From Trissonchulus latispiculum (Eukaryota > Nematoda > Enoplea > Enoplida > Ironidae), in contig JASAND010007616.1 of NCBI GenBank assembly GCA_030248195.1, forward strand, positions 21,438 to 85,437: 64,000 nucleotides of DNA, written 5' to 3'. Shown piece after piece: positions 33,145 to 44,839 of this stretch. The notes under the pieces are model-generated. The model had not been told where the DNA came from and made no database searches. It was given only the letters and a program-made list of their open reading frames with translations. The stretch's first letter is position 1, and every line of letters begins with the position of its first letter. The translations under genes were made by a program, and so were the position numbers.

Positions 33145-33610
33145 CGGTCCCAAATTAACGCACAAGACACCATAATATCCTCTGCTGCAGTGGGGCTCCA
33201 GGAGTGGCCATTTTTTACCCCCAACATTTCATCGCTGTTAAGCTAAAAAATGGCGCGAACCCAGCAAAAAATTTTCTGAAGCAATATGGGGGTTTTACTG
33301 CATAATGCGTAAAATGTATGTAGACTAGAGACAAGTAAATTCCGGCGAAACCGGAAAATATTTGGAAACTACCACTGTGACTGTAAGATCAAATTTTAGG
33401 CACATTTTTGTTGATTTTCAGAAAATTTTCGGAAAAAAGGAAATAAAAGGAAATTTTGCAGAAAAAAGGAAGACCTCGAAAAAAGGCAGAAAGGAAAAAA
33501 GGAACCGCGGCAGCCCTGTGGAAATAATGTTTCAAGGGTGGGTTTAGAAATTGTTTCGGGGAGAGGGTCGGGCGGTCGGCGTCGGCAATCCCTCCATTTG
33601 GGGGGAGGGG
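33145..33610. other. Purine-rich spacer
   Basis: Contains a GGAAAAAAGG-type purine-rich tract at about 33420-33510 and a CCGGCGAAACCGGAAAAT motif that also occurs in the 29100 element. No gene seen. Confidence 0.4.
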
Positions 33611-34040
33611 CATAGGTGGAACGGAGATTTTGGATGGGGAAGGCTCAAGGCTCCCCCAACTATTTAACTATTTGGGGGGTCCTCCAAAAAGTTTTATCTA
33701 CTTTTATGCCAAAAATAGCATTTTCAGCCGTTTCTAATGCCGAAAAACATTCAACCGTCAAGTAATTTTATCATTAGACAGTCAGTAGTACTAAACTCGA
33801 AATCTTGATTGCCAACATGCTTTCAAAGTACAAAATAAGGCCAATATCGAGTCAGAAAGTCCATAAAACAGTTAACAACGTGTATTCCTCGCAATAATAA
33901 AGACATTAAGACACAAATTTGGACTTTCTTGAAAATGTTTGCAAAACACCATAAATACCCAAATTTTGGCCAAGGCCCGACTTCCGCCCCCTCCCCCCAC
34001 CCCTCAGTTAAAGGGGGATGTCCCTCCCAGTTATCGCTCA
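33611..34040. mobile_element. Truncated relative of the 31139 MITE
   Basis: The start CATAGGTGGAACGGAG resembles the CATAGGTGTAA terminus. The core at about 33770-33900, read on the minus strand, closely matches 31380-31480 (shared GGACTTTCTGACTC and GTTGGCAATCAAG). The right terminus is missing. Confidence 0.55.
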
Positions 34041-34052
34041 GCGTAAGTCTCC

Positions 34053-34520
34053 CAGTGGCGGATCCAGGGGCACGTTCGTCAAGTTAGCTGACCAGGTTTA
34101 ACTACAAATTATAATTTTGGCATCGTTGGATAGCCCTCAATTTGTAGTATATGTAGTAGTTTTCCTTTTAATTTGTAGTTGTAAGGTTAATAAGAAATCA
34201 GCGTTTGAAATTTCATATCTTTAACACACAATGCGTATGTCTCTGCTGCACATGTGACTCATATTCGGTCACGTGACTGCGTCACATGTGCTAGAGAAAC
34301 GTACATTCTATATGTTAAAGATATGAAATTTCAAAGGCTGCTTTCTCATTAACCTTGAAGCTACAAATTAAAAGGAAAGTCACTACATATACTACAAATT
34401 AAGGGCTATCCAACGACACCAAAATTGTAATCTGTAGTTAAATCTGGTCAGTTGGCTTGACTTACGTTCCAGCCTCCCTTTGCGATTTGGGCCCCCTCCT
34501 TTGGCATTCTTGGCCCCCCC
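34053..34520. mobile_element. Split element with CAGTGGCGGATCCAGGGG end
   Basis: CAGTGGCGGATCCAGGGG at 34053 looks like a hAT-type terminus. It is cut after about 20 bases by the palindromic element at 34073. Sequence with GGGCCCCCTCC and C-runs resumes at 34469. The right end is not identified. Confidence 0.4.
34073..34468. mobile_element. 396-bp palindromic MITE
   Basis: The left and right halves are reverse complements over about 150 bp each. Left end ACGTTCGTCAAGTTAGCTGA; right end complementary to ACGTAAGTCAAGCCAACTGA. The centre also contains a GTCACGTGAC dyad. No ORF. It sits inside another element. Confidence 0.75.
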
Positions 34521-35049
34521 CCAGAAAATTTTTCCAGCTGTTTATATGCATATTTTGAGTGAAAATTAAGCATAATTTTAATAAATTTCACAGGTTTCTA
34601 AAAAAATTTCGCCTCTGGCGCACTTATATATACTTCTGTGCTGCTTTATTATGTATATACGTAGTTCTGTGACAGAACTTCTGTCTCTTAAAGTGCCTTC
34701 TATTATGTTTCTTTTCCTGTTTTGTAAGTATATATATATACATATAATTGTAATCAACGCCTTCAGTTTATTTTATGACTATATACCGGCTTATATTATA
34801 TACCGACATTTACAAATTTTATTTTGCTCTCATAACGTATATATATGCTAGCATGGGTGGCTTCAGGCAAAATGAAAAGTGATGATCCGTTCCGAGTTAG
34901 AAAGAAGCAGAAGAACCAAATCCCAAAAATCAATTTATTTTAGTTTGAGATAAAACAGTCTACAAAACAAAACAGTGAAAACAGTCTTGGTTTGACTGGT
35001 CGCTACTCGATCCCCCCCTCCAGTTTTTATTAAATATTATAGTACGGCC
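34521..35049. other. No recognised gene
   Basis: AT-rich, with short TATATA tracts near 34730 and a GCATGGGTGGCTTCAGG motif near 34852. Possibly the upstream part of the gypsy-1 LTR, but I cannot align it to another LTR copy. Confidence 0.35.
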
Positions 35050-35273
35050 ACTTCGCCCTGTGTTTTGTAGCTAAGTTTTAGATTGTTTAGCTCGGTAAGT
35101 AGGGAACTTAGGGCTTAGATCTGGGGTAACGTAGTGGGAGTGAGTTAGGTTTCACGATATTTGGTATAATTCTAATCTCCAAGTCTAGGTTGCGTATCCA
35201 GCCACAAGCGCACAGCACCCCAGTAAAGTGGTTTGGTCGCCCATTATCCAGTCTCTGGGGCCAAAACTTTACA
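35050..35273 (+). repeat. Probable 3' part of gypsy-1 5' LTR
   Basis: Ends CTTTACA, the same 7 bases that end the complete LTR at 45356-45905. A TAAGTAGGGA-containing stretch resembles the LTR end before 57430. A T-rich leader follows, then gag. The 5' edge of the LTR is not determined. Confidence 0.35.
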
Positions 35274-35976
35274 ATAGGCTGCCAGTTTCGGCCTCCACCT
35301 TGCCAAATTTGTAGAATTTTACGTAAGTTTTGTGTATTTTGTGTGGAAAATATTTTCCGGAACCAGGGAAAATATTTTCGATTTTTCTGGAATTAGAAAA
35401 ATCCAGGCCCACTAGGTATTTTTACGGGCTAGGAAAAATCCTCTACGTACTTTCTGGGGGTTATTCTGTATTTGTCTCGTCATATTGTGTTAATTTTGTC
35501 AAATTCGGGGGTAAAATTTTCAATCTTTCTTGGGGGTCTTAATTCATTTTTGTCACAATTTCTGGTTATATTTCCTTCTGGGGGTAATTTCCGAGTTATT
35601 TTGGTGGTATTTGTATCATGTCTGGCCGGTCCACTGCGTGTCCCCTGCACATTTCTCGGGGATGCGTACGTATTTTTGGCGTAAAGTAGTGTGTTTTTGT
35701 CAATTTTCGTGTAAATTCTGTATTATTGTGGCCATTTTTTCTGTGCGTGTTTCTCATTTTCTTGGTAATACGTACATTTTCGTGGCCAATATCAGCCAGT
35801 TTATTGTGGGTTTTTGTGTATTTTGTCAACCAGTTTTTAACCAAAACCAGTACTTTTTACCAACTTTTCTCATCTAATTTCGGGTTTTCAGGTAATTTTC
35901 TCATACTTGATCTCACATACGCACGTACTAATTTTAACTCTAGACCAGTTTCATACGTACTTAGGTTAGGCCAAAA
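35274..35976 (+). other. T-rich untranslated leader of gypsy-1
   Basis: A 0.7 kb T-rich region with many TTTTGTGTATTTTG-like phrases between the LTR end and the first gag ATG. No conserved frame. Retrotransposon leaders of this length are common. Confidence 0.4.
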
Positions 35977-37362
35977 ATGATAACTAGACATCAGGCGGCT
36001 GCTCAAAGGGAGGACCCAGGAACCTCCAGGCAAATGTCCCCGAGGACGGGGGCGAGCAGCCTCCAAATCCGGATCCGGCAGTCGATCCGGCGGATTCCTC
36101 GGTCATAGAGGAATCTGCACCTCAAGCGGGGACAGTGGCCAACCCGCCTGGCTCTGAAAACCCGGGGCGGTCTTCCGCCCAGTCGTCTGACGGAGCCTGG
36201 AGGACCAATTTTACTCATCGGGCTGATGAGTTGGGCCAGCTTATGGACGGTAATCGAGCGTTGAGCGGTTTGGGTATTTACCGCCACGTGAGCCCACACC
36301 GGGCGACGCAGGTCCTTCGATCAGCCAGGCGGAAAAATCAAAGTTTCTTGACTTTTACCGCCAATACAGGCGGTACCCCCTGTTGACGCCGGCCCGACAG
36401 AAATGGTTTGGCTTACCAACCCCATGACCTGCAGCACCCGGTGAGGATGCTAGAGTCTTGCTGGCGGCTCGTCGGCATTTAGAGGAACAGGCCTACTTCC
36501 GTCAGAGGGGTTCTTTCCCTCCACCTAGGCCGTATGTGCCCCCTCCCGTGCCGGAGTCGGCACAGGGCCCAATTCCTGGCCTTAGACCGGATCTGGTGTC
36601 GGCCCTTCGTCTGTGCGCATACGGGCTGCCGGGTCGGCCTGGCTAGGCAGGACCCTCTGCTGGGCCCCAAACCCGAAGGCGTAATTATGAGCCGGACCCA
36701 GCTCAGCTGATTCGGGATCAGAATCAGTCTGGTCGGCCGGGCTCTGACGAGCCTTACGTGTGGGACAACGAAGAAGGTACCCAGCTAGGAGCTAGCAGGG
36801 GCCCACCTCCACGGCAGGAACCTAAGCCGTCTCCTGCCCGTAGCTACCGGAGTTCGGCTCATATACAGCTAACTCCCCCACCTGGTGGCCCGCTTAGGCC
36901 ACCGTCTAAATCAGAGCCGAAGGAATCTCTTCAGGCTAAGGAAGTGGTGGATACGGGCACTGACCCCATCCCACCACCGGATAATAGGGTGGTACCGTGG
37001 GTCAATCCGTTGGCTCGCCTAGTCAGAGTCCCACAAACTAGGACGATGTCACAGGCAGAATATCAGGTATGCCGGTCCCTCATTACCCAGTGGCTGGCCG
37101 ACCTGCCGGACGTCACATGGGGAGCACTCGACGAGTACTACCCGGAATTGTGTGCCGACTTGCTCAGCCTATGGCCCTCTGAGACCGAGGACCCGGATGC
37201 TGGACCTCCACCATTCCAGCAATATGGGGCTCAGCCAGAGCAGCCTCGTGCAGATGAAGCCGGGTTGGCTAATCTGCCTTTCCCACAGCAGCCTACGTAT
37301 TGGCCATCACGACCTAGGGCTAGGTCTGTGCCAACTAGGACTGAAGCCGATGCTGAACTAAG
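35977..37362 (+). pseudogene. gypsy-1 gag, N-terminal part (broken)
   Basis: A reading region begins at the ATG 35977 and changes frame near 36030 and again between 36387 and 36457. It has one in-frame TAG at 36644-36646 and is then cut at 37362 by a TIR element. The recoverable protein is Pro/Arg-rich and disordered (SFPPPRPYVPPPVPES; PPPRQEPKPSPARSYRS), as is usual for the N-terminal part of long Ty3/gypsy Gag proteins. The capsid-like domain is downstream of the insertion, in the same frame. It cannot make an intact product as it stands. Confidence 0.6.
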
Positions 37363-39267
37363 GACCTTTTCGCGAATGGGGTAAACGAGTTAAATTTAAC
37401 TCTATCCTTTTCACGAATGGGTTAAACGAGTTAAAATAAACTCGCCGAGTTAAGCAGAGTTAAAATTTTTAACTCTACGCTCATTCGCGAAAAGAGTTAA
37501 AAATTAATTCTTTTAACTCTACTCTTTTCGTGAATAACTCGTGGAGTTAAAAACCTGCAGACTTAAATTTAGCTCTACCCTTTTCATGAATGGGTTAAAT
37601 TTAAACTCTTTTAACTCGCTCAAGAGATTTTACAATGAATTTTAACCCGCGTCTCAGCACGGGGGTTAAACGAGTTAAAATCTATCCTTTACATTGTTAT
37701 TGCCACATTTTGTGCGCGTGCTTTAAAAATGACAAGATAATCGAGCCAATGAAAGTGCAACATATAATTTCATTGGATGGTTCATAATGCTTCAAAATTA
37801 CTTAAGCATTTGCCAACATTCTGCTGAAATATTTACGCCAAAGTAACGAAATAGGCTACTTAATAAAATAAAAATAGATCGAACAAAATGTTTTCAACAT
37901 GCTGCATTTTTAGAAATAATAATTAAATAAAATTAATCAAAGTAAAATAATTAATTATCATTATGAATAGGCTCTAAATTATTTTTTGTAAGTTATTTAA
38001 TACCACTCTTGATACCACCTATAAATGCAAATTTGAAGTATGTATGAGAGCTGACAACATGAAAAGTCGAATCAACGGGACATTACAACTAACCGAAAGC
38101 TTAATTTTTTTCAAAATGTGGATTAATTAAAGCTTTAGTTTTGCCATGAAAATTACTGTAACTTTAAAAATTTGAATTTTTGACTTTTTGAAATGACATC
38201 TAGACAAATGTTACGCGAACTTAGCTGCAACTGGTTATGTTCATCAGAATTACAGTACAAGATCAATTGTTATCCCAACTGTGGTTCTAAGGGCAACCAT
38301 TTCAATTCAAATTTGAAATCACTACAGAATAAGCCAACATTTTTCTATTTAATTTTGCTGCACCTATCTGTTTTAGTATTAAATTTTAGTTGAAATTGAC
38401 CAAAATTGTTCAAGTTTTTAGGGAAACCAAGAGAATCCGATTTTGCTGAAAATATGAACAAAGGTTTTTTTGGGCTCTGTCGTGGTCTCAGCAAACGAAC
38501 ATGAAGCCTGCTTTTCGGCTCAACTATTCATTATCACTTTATTATAGGCTAAATTGCAAGCTGGTAAAAGAAACAACGAAAACCTAGACCGAAACACTGT
38601 CTTTAGATTACTTTTCAGCGAAATCTGAACATGAACCCGATACAAACTTTCATGAAAATCGTAAAAATCTTTGGTTGGCTCCCCTTCAATTGCAGTTTTT
38701 CTCATGTCGTTAACCCCTTACAAGCTTAAACTTCGAAACTTTGCTGCAGATTGGTCTATAATTTGTTGAAATGGATCCATGCTAGATTTCAGCAAAATCG
38801 GTTAAAAACTGCAAGTTACACACAGGGATACGCCCGGATCGCCCTATTACAGGATGACGCTGTATTGAAGATGCAATAAATGTTTATTAATGAAATGAGT
38901 AAATCTTTTGTCTTATTTTATTTAAAATTTTCCAAACGTTGGGAAGTTCTTTAAAATTTTCAAATGGTGAAAAGTTGGATTATTGCGTACGCAAAAATTA
39001 TAATCCTTTTAACTATTTTCACGTATGCAGAGAGTTAATTTTAACTCTCCCAGTTTTAACTCTTTTAACTCTTTTCGCGAATGCACAAAGTTAATTTTAA
39101 CTCTGCCAGTTTTAACTCTTTTAACTCTTTGATTTTTAACCCCGCAGAGTTAAAAGAGTTAAAAACAGGCAGAGTTAAATTTAACCCTGCGCATTCATGA
39201 AAAGGGTTAAAAGAGTTAATTTTAACTCTACTCTACTCTACTCTACTCTACCCATTCGCGAAAAGGC
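37363..39267. mobile_element. 1.9 kb TIR element inserted in gag-1
   Basis: ACTAAG is duplicated at 37357-37362 and 39268-39273. The ends are GACCTTTTCGCGAATGGG and, inverted, GCCTTTTCGCGAATGGG. Subterminal tracts hold dozens of GAGTTAAA/TTTAACTC units in both orientations. No transposase ORF. The insert plus one duplication copy is 1,911 bases, a multiple of 3, and the gag frame continues on the far side. The insertion is therefore precise and later than the coding sequence. Confidence 0.85.
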
Positions 39268-40440
39268 ACTAAGACGACCACGCGGTCGGTCTCCTATTAA
39301 AATCGAGCAAGCTCCGTCGGAGAACTCAGCTTCTCCGCCCATAGGCTGGCATTGGCCTGTGGCCCGTCGGCAAGAGCCTCGAAAAGAGGTCCATGCCCCC
39401 CAAACGGCTGGTCCCCACAATACCGTGGCACTGGCCAAACACACCCAGTTTGATCTCACCCGGCAATTGGGTGAGTATTTGAAAGGCTTCAATGGCATAA
39501 AGCTCTTTCAGGGATCTCAAAGCCCAATTAAATTCACGAGTTGGCTTAATAACTTCGTGGCAACGGCCAACATGCATCAAGTGCCAAGCGAGCTCTGGCA
39601 CCGGTTACTGTGGACCATGGTGGACGATAACGTAAAGGAGGCTCTTAGTCCACACCCGCCGTCTACCTATGAAGAATTTATCGTGGTGCTCGGCCAATTG
39701 TATGAACCGCTTCCTACTACCGTAGAACAGTATGCAGAACAGTTCTACAGGAAGCAGCAACAGCCTAATGAGCGGGCATACGATTTTGTCGCGGCGCTGC
39801 GACTGCCCGCTGCTAAAGCTTTTCCACTCGAGACGCTTCTCGAGTGGGAAAAGAAGCTCTGTACCCAGTTCTGCCGTGGTCTACGGCAGGACCTCAGAAA
39901 GCGGATTGGCGGAGCTCTACCCGATCTCCAGCTTTGGCCTCATGCTAGGGAGAACGAGCTGGTCAACCGCGCCCTGCATATAGCAGAGACGGTAGAAACT
40001 GAAATGACTGAGGAAGTCCCAGTCCAAGCTTTTGCGGTACCGCAGCCGCCACAGCAACAGCAGAGTGCGGGTGTGCACCAGCCTGTAGGGGGCCAAGCCC
40101 AGGCGCCACCAAACCAAGGGGCCCAACATCAAGGACAGGAATTGTTTCCTGTGTACGCAGCCAGGTCATCGGTTGCATCAATGCCCTACATATTTGGCTG
40201 GCGTGCAGATATTTGGCGCTGACCGCCCATAACGGCAAAGGATCTTTGCTCGTTTATGGGGCAATGCCAACAGGCCTAACCCGGCCGCTCCAGCAGCGAA
40301 TAACCGTGGTAATAACCGTTATAATAATAATAACCAGCAAGCTGAACGAGGCCGGCGGTGGGGCCGCGGTATCATAGGCCCACTGCGTTATGAGGGTTTC
40401 CCGGACCAGGGAAACGCCCAGCAGGGGCACGGTCAGTAGA
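39268..40440 (+). pseudogene. gypsy-1 gag, capsid and basic tail
   Basis: Continues gag after the insertion. About 320 codons encode a retrotransposon Gag (capsid-like) domain: helical segments FTSWLNNFVATANM, LWHRLLWTMVDDNVKEAL and QFYRKQQQPNERAYDFVAAL match the spacing of Retrotrans_gag domains, which assemble the particle shell. A Gln/Pro-rich linker follows. The frame ends at 40222, and a +1 shift is needed to reach an Asn/Arg/Gly-rich tail (about 40230-40440; NNRGNNRYNNNN) in the place of a nucleocapsid. No CCHC knuckle is seen. Decayed. Confidence 0.7.
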
Positions 40441-40465
40441 TGCTGACTCGTGTCCCTCCCAACCC

Positions 40466-41515
40466 ATGACCCTGGTTAACATGATTGTTGCCCCTAATCC
40501 ACCTATCGGGTCGATGGGTCCCTCCCCCTTTAACCCTCCATCGCACCCAGAACCTCGATTCTGGGACAGTGACGACTCGGAAGGGTGGCCAGCGATGTCT
40601 GGTAACCCTGAAGTGGCTGCGAAGGACGGGTGTGTCCTGCAGCCTGAGGCATACACTCGACCCGGAACCCAGCCCATGACATTCGTACGGGATACGTACG
40701 TTTGTACTTGCAAGAAGTGCAAGAAGAAACTCCAGAAACGGAAAAATAAGGAGAACTGGATCACACCTCGGCAGGTGGTACTAGACAATGGAGGCTTCCC
40801 AGGGGGCGAAGGCCTCTTCTTTGATGGTAACGGGATTCCACGGCCCCATAAGTTCTGGAACCGCTGGCGAAAGACAGTGAAGCCTTTCGGTTATGGGGGC
40901 TGGAACCCGGGTCAAGGGCCGCTTCGCGATGATGCGAAACCACCTAGGTTCGGATGGAAAAACCCCAGTACGTACCGACGCCTTGGAGTGTCTGGTATCC
41001 AGTGGAACCAGATCGCAGCGGTCACTCTGACGTTGAGTGACATGGAAGATGCCAAGGCATGTGTGGTGCAGAAACGCCAGAAACGAGCTACTTTAGCCGC
41101 CGGACAGGCGACTAAGCCCTCAGTGGCCTCTAAGAAGGTACAAGTCGACCTAATAAATTCTGCACCGCCCGTTGTGCCTTTTAAGAGGCAGCTCCAGCTG
41201 CCATCAAAACGACCTGTGGCCTCAGGTTCAAGCCCTGGGGATCCACCTCCAGCATCCAGTGGGGCTTCTGATTTAAGTTCTGGGGACCGACAGACTCCGG
41301 ATACTGGGGTTTCTGTCTTAAGCCCTGGGGATAAGACTCCTGTTGGTCGGAACTCGACTAGTACAGGCCCAGCTACAGACGAGGCGGTACCAGATTCTCA
41401 GGTGGTACCCCCTACCCCACCCCGAAGGCGGGGCCCGCCTTCAGTGGTGGTTACTAAGCCGACACCACTTCAAGAGCTCCACCGACGGAAGTTGCGGGCA
41501 ACGACCCTAGCCTAG
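40466..41515 (+). CDS. Unknown ORF between gag and pol of gypsy-1
   Basis: A 349-codon open frame with no domain that I recognise. Visible parts: a Cys/Lys cluster CTCKKCKKKLQKRK (about residues 77-90) that could bind metal or nucleic acid; a Trp/Gly-rich segment (KFWNRWRKTVKPFGYGGWN, about 129-147); and a low-complexity Pro/Ser/Gly C-terminal half. In gypsy elements this position normally holds nucleocapsid and protease, but no D-T/S-G-A motif is present. It stays open for over 1 kb while its neighbours are broken. It may be a Gag C-terminal extension or part of a polyprotein; I cannot assign a function. Confidence 0.45.
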   Translation: MTLVNMIVAPNPPIGSMGPSPFNPPSHPEPRFWDSDDSEGWPAMSGNPEVAAKDGCVLQPEAYTRPGTQPMTFVRDTYVCTCKKCKKKLQKRKNKENWITPRQVVLDNGGFPGGEGLFFDGNGIPRPHKFWNRWRKTVKPFGYGGWNPGQGPLRDDAKPPRFGWKNPSTYRRLGVSGIQWNQIAAVTLTLSDMEDAKACVVQKRQKRATLAAGQATKPSVASKKVQVDLINSAPPVVPFKRQLQLPSKRPVASGSSPGDPPPASSGASDLSSGDRQTPDTGVSVLSPGDKTPVGRNSTSTGPATDEAVPDSQVVPPTPPRRRGPPSVVVTKPTPLQELHRRKLRATTLA

Positions 41516-42690
41516 CAACGAACGTACATTCAGGGAGCTTACCCAACCAGAGGACACCTCGGATGATGAGGGTCCTGGTGGCACCTGTACTCAAACTAGA
41601 GCACAGATAACGCCACCACCGCGCCATATCCCTTCCACCTCGGAGGAGGAGGATTCCGATGGTGGCCCGCTCCAAGCCTCGGAGAAAGTGGATTATCTTC
41701 AGATCTATAATCCACTGGATGTAGCTGTCGAGTTACCCAAAGGGCTGCCACTGGGTGAAGCGGAGCCCATTATCCCGGTTACCTCAGCGCAAGGGTACCG
41801 ATTTGCAGCCGAGTGGGGTGCTCACTCGGGTCAGCTACACTGACAACTACACTGACAACAGACAACAACACTGACAACACCCGGCAGCGGGCCAAGGGGG
41901 ATAGGCTCTCCAAGGCTACGCTGCAACAGGCGGCAACGGGCTCGCAAGAGTCCAGGGGCACGTTAAACGGGTGTTATAGCGCTGGGGGAGAGGCTGAAGG
42001 CCCCCCGTGTCTGTCGAAGGATGAATTGACATCCTGCTGTGGTACCGTTTAGTCGGCGCATATGTCGGGCTGGCATTGGCACTAGGCCAATGACAAGTGG
42101 CATTGCGTGGTACGTGGATGACAGTCCACACCTAAGCTGGTCGATGCATAGGTTTCTTGTTTTAGTGTGCTTGTGGCTGCTTGGAGCTTGGGGCTCGGCA
42201 GTGGGTTTTACCTTACCTTCGGCGGCTTACCGGAGAAGGCATCGATCAGTGAACAGGCAAGGCCGGTGAAAACGGTCAAAGTTCATGTACGGTCGGCAGA
42301 TTGGCATGGATAAGACCGTCGGTTTCCACCAATCGAGAGGTTGGATGGCGATTGCTATCGACTGGGTCATCGGCCGGTCAGGACTTAGACTCACCTATAA
42401 TGGGTGCAGTCTAAGAGCTGGCTCAATGTACGTCAGGCCACGGCAAGCACGGCCCCTTTGGGTGTTCGAAGAGCGAGTCGTGCTCCTTGTGATCGATATT
42501 TCGGAAAAGGAAATATCGGGAAGCTTCGAGGCATATGCATTGTATAGGTCCCTGCCCTGTATAGGTCTCATGTCATGGTCTCGTCTCTTGGTCTCAAGCC
42601 CTCGTTTTACTATCAATGCATATATGGAACGGTATCTAGCCTGGGTCGCGCCCGAACAGTCCAAAGGGGGACCGAAAGATATAAGCGAAG
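41516..42690 (+). pseudogene. Decayed gag-pol linker of gypsy-1
   Basis: Open stretches in different frames (an acidic segment at about 41530-41840, then 42039-42269 and 42285-42749) suggest a once-continuous polyprotein. No aspartic-protease active site is recognisable, so protease is lost or too diverged. A TGACAAC tandem run at about 41841-41880 may have caused one frame loss. Confidence 0.4.
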
Positions 42691-44839
42691 GTGTCGTCCG
42701 TAGAGTTGAGACAGGCACTCAAACAGTACCAACAAGTGGACCCAGGTAGTATGGCTCCACAAACGTCCACTGACACCCAGAAATGGTGGTGTTGGGTGGA
42801 CCCTATTGTCTGCCCTGCCCAGCTCAAGGACCCGGCTCCGGATCAAGAGCCGGCCGCCTTGAACGAAAAAGGCCTCAATGCCTTCAATGACATGCAGTAC
42901 TCGGCCGATGAGATGGTGCAGCAACCACTGCCTCCACTCGAGGAGAGGTTGCTGCAGTTCACTGAAGAGAATGTCGACTTTGAGGCTACTATCCTGGACG
43001 AGGATGGCCAGGCCCGATTGAAGGACCTTCTGGTGGAGTATTATGATGTGGTGGCTCGACCTTGGAACCCGGGTCGAACCAAGGTAGACCAACACATAAT
43101 TGACACCGGCAAGGAAGGCCCTATCAAAGTCGGTATACAGGACCAACCCCAAAGATAAAGCCGAGATATAGAAGCATATCAAGGCAATGCTGGACGAGGG
43201 AGTGTGTTCTCCCTCGACTAATCCCTGGTCCTCGCCCTGTATACTGGTGGGCAAGAAGGATGGGATCACACGCCTTGTTATCGACTATCGTCGGCTTAAC
43301 CGGATAACCAAGAACGACAGCTACCCCTTGCCCAAGATCGATGAGATAATGGACCAACTAAAAGGGGCGGCTGTCTTCTCCACCATTGACTTGGCCGCCG
43401 GGTATTGGCAGGTAGATGTTTATCCGTAACACCGGGAAAAGACGGCATTCGTCTCTCACATGGGACTTTTCCATATGAACGTAATGCCGTTCGGTCTCTG
43501 TAATGCGCCGGCGACTTTCCAGCGCATTATGGAGAAGGTCCTGACCGACTTGCCGGTGTATATTGACGACGTCCTGATACCAACGCCGGATATGGTGACC
43601 CATCTAGACGTGCTCCGGTCTACCTTACAGCGCCTGAGGGAGAACGGCCTACGAATCAAACTCAAGAAGTGCTGTTTCGCCCGGGAACAGGTGCCGTTCC
43701 TCGGACACTATGTGGGCAGCCACGGCATAAGTGAGGACCCTGCCAAGGTGGAGGCGGTGTCTAAGATGCCCCCACCACAGGACGTTAAGGGTATTAAGTC
43801 CTTCCTGGACATGTACCGCCGATTCGTCCTTAATTATGCCGAAGTGGCGGCCCCAACGACGGCCCTACTCAAAAAGGACGTACCATTCGTCTGGTCAGAC
43901 GAATGCCAGCAATCTTTCGAGGCCTTGAAAGCTTGCTTGACAGAGGCTCCCGTACTAGCCTTCCCCGACGTCGATAAGACCTTCTACGTTACCGTGGACG
44001 CTAGCGAGCGCGGGCTTGGAGTGGTCCTGGAACAGCAAGCTTCGGTGCCTAGAAGCATGCACAACCCAACAGGACCGCGGGTACCTAAGGAACGGCCGGT
44101 GGCCTATGCCAGCCGAGCCTTAATACCCTCCGAGAAGGTCATTTCACCCAAGGAAATGGAGGGCATGGCAGCTATATGGGATTGTCGGAAGTTCCGGCAT
44201 TACCTGTCGTGTCGACAGTTTATTGTCCGGACCGACCATATGGCAGTACGGTATCTGCTGAATAACCCTCAGCGGTTAGCAGAGAGCAAGCTTGCCAAGT
44301 ATGCACTCGAAATCCAGGGTTTTGATTTCGTACTAGAATACAAAGAAGGCCGTACTAACAACGTGGCGGATACGTCGTCACGGTACGACTCCCTTGACGA
44401 CCCAGCCTCGGCAGCGGTGGATGGCACGGAGGAGATGTATCCACCAGAGGTGTGTCCAGTTACGGTGGTGGAGCCGCCACCTCCCAACACCCTGGTTGGC
44501 TGGAAACGTCAGCTTCGCGAAGAGCCAGAATTCGCAGCTCTATTGGATTATATGGAGCATAAGAAGCTGCCGTCTGATGCTGACGAGGCCTCTAACCTAC
44601 TGAAGTTTAGGGCCGATTTTTCCATCGAAGTCGGTGTCCTCTACCGGTCCCTACTGAATGATCGAGGCCAGATACGAGGAGCCTCGTTTAAAACGGTTGT
44701 GGTACCGCGGAGTCAGCGGGATCGGATCCTCCTGGCCGAGGCTCATTCAGATTTTACTTCCGGTGGCACAGGGCCTATACCCAGGCTCATGCTGGTCTGG
44801 CCTCTCGTTACTATTGGCCTACCATGTCACAGGACTTGA
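42691..44839 (+). pseudogene. gypsy-1 pol: reverse transcriptase and RNase H
   Basis: Ty3/gypsy pol in three pieces. 42691-43158 is the linker before RT (VDQHIIDTGKEGPI). A frameshift and an in-frame TAG follow, at about 43145-43175. 43187-43429 is the RT fingers region (KKDGITRLVIDYRRLN, FSTIDLAAGYWQV). A TAA at 43427 interrupts the frame, and 43460-44839 continues in the same frame with FGLCNAPATFQ and the catalytic YIDD (43559-43570). RNase H follows (FYVTVDAS, KEMEGMAAIW, TDHMAVRYLL), then the start of integrase. Order and motifs are those of Ty3/gypsy. The breaks make it non-functional as assembled. Confidence 0.9.

Noticed and set aside
42039..42269. A YVDD-like match, resembling an RT active site
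   Set aside because: No other RT motif lies around it, and the true RT core with YIDD is at 43559 in the expected context.
42395..43603. Long minus-strand frames (218 and 107 codons) opposite pol
   Set aside because: Antisense shadows of the RT-coding strand; no domain character.
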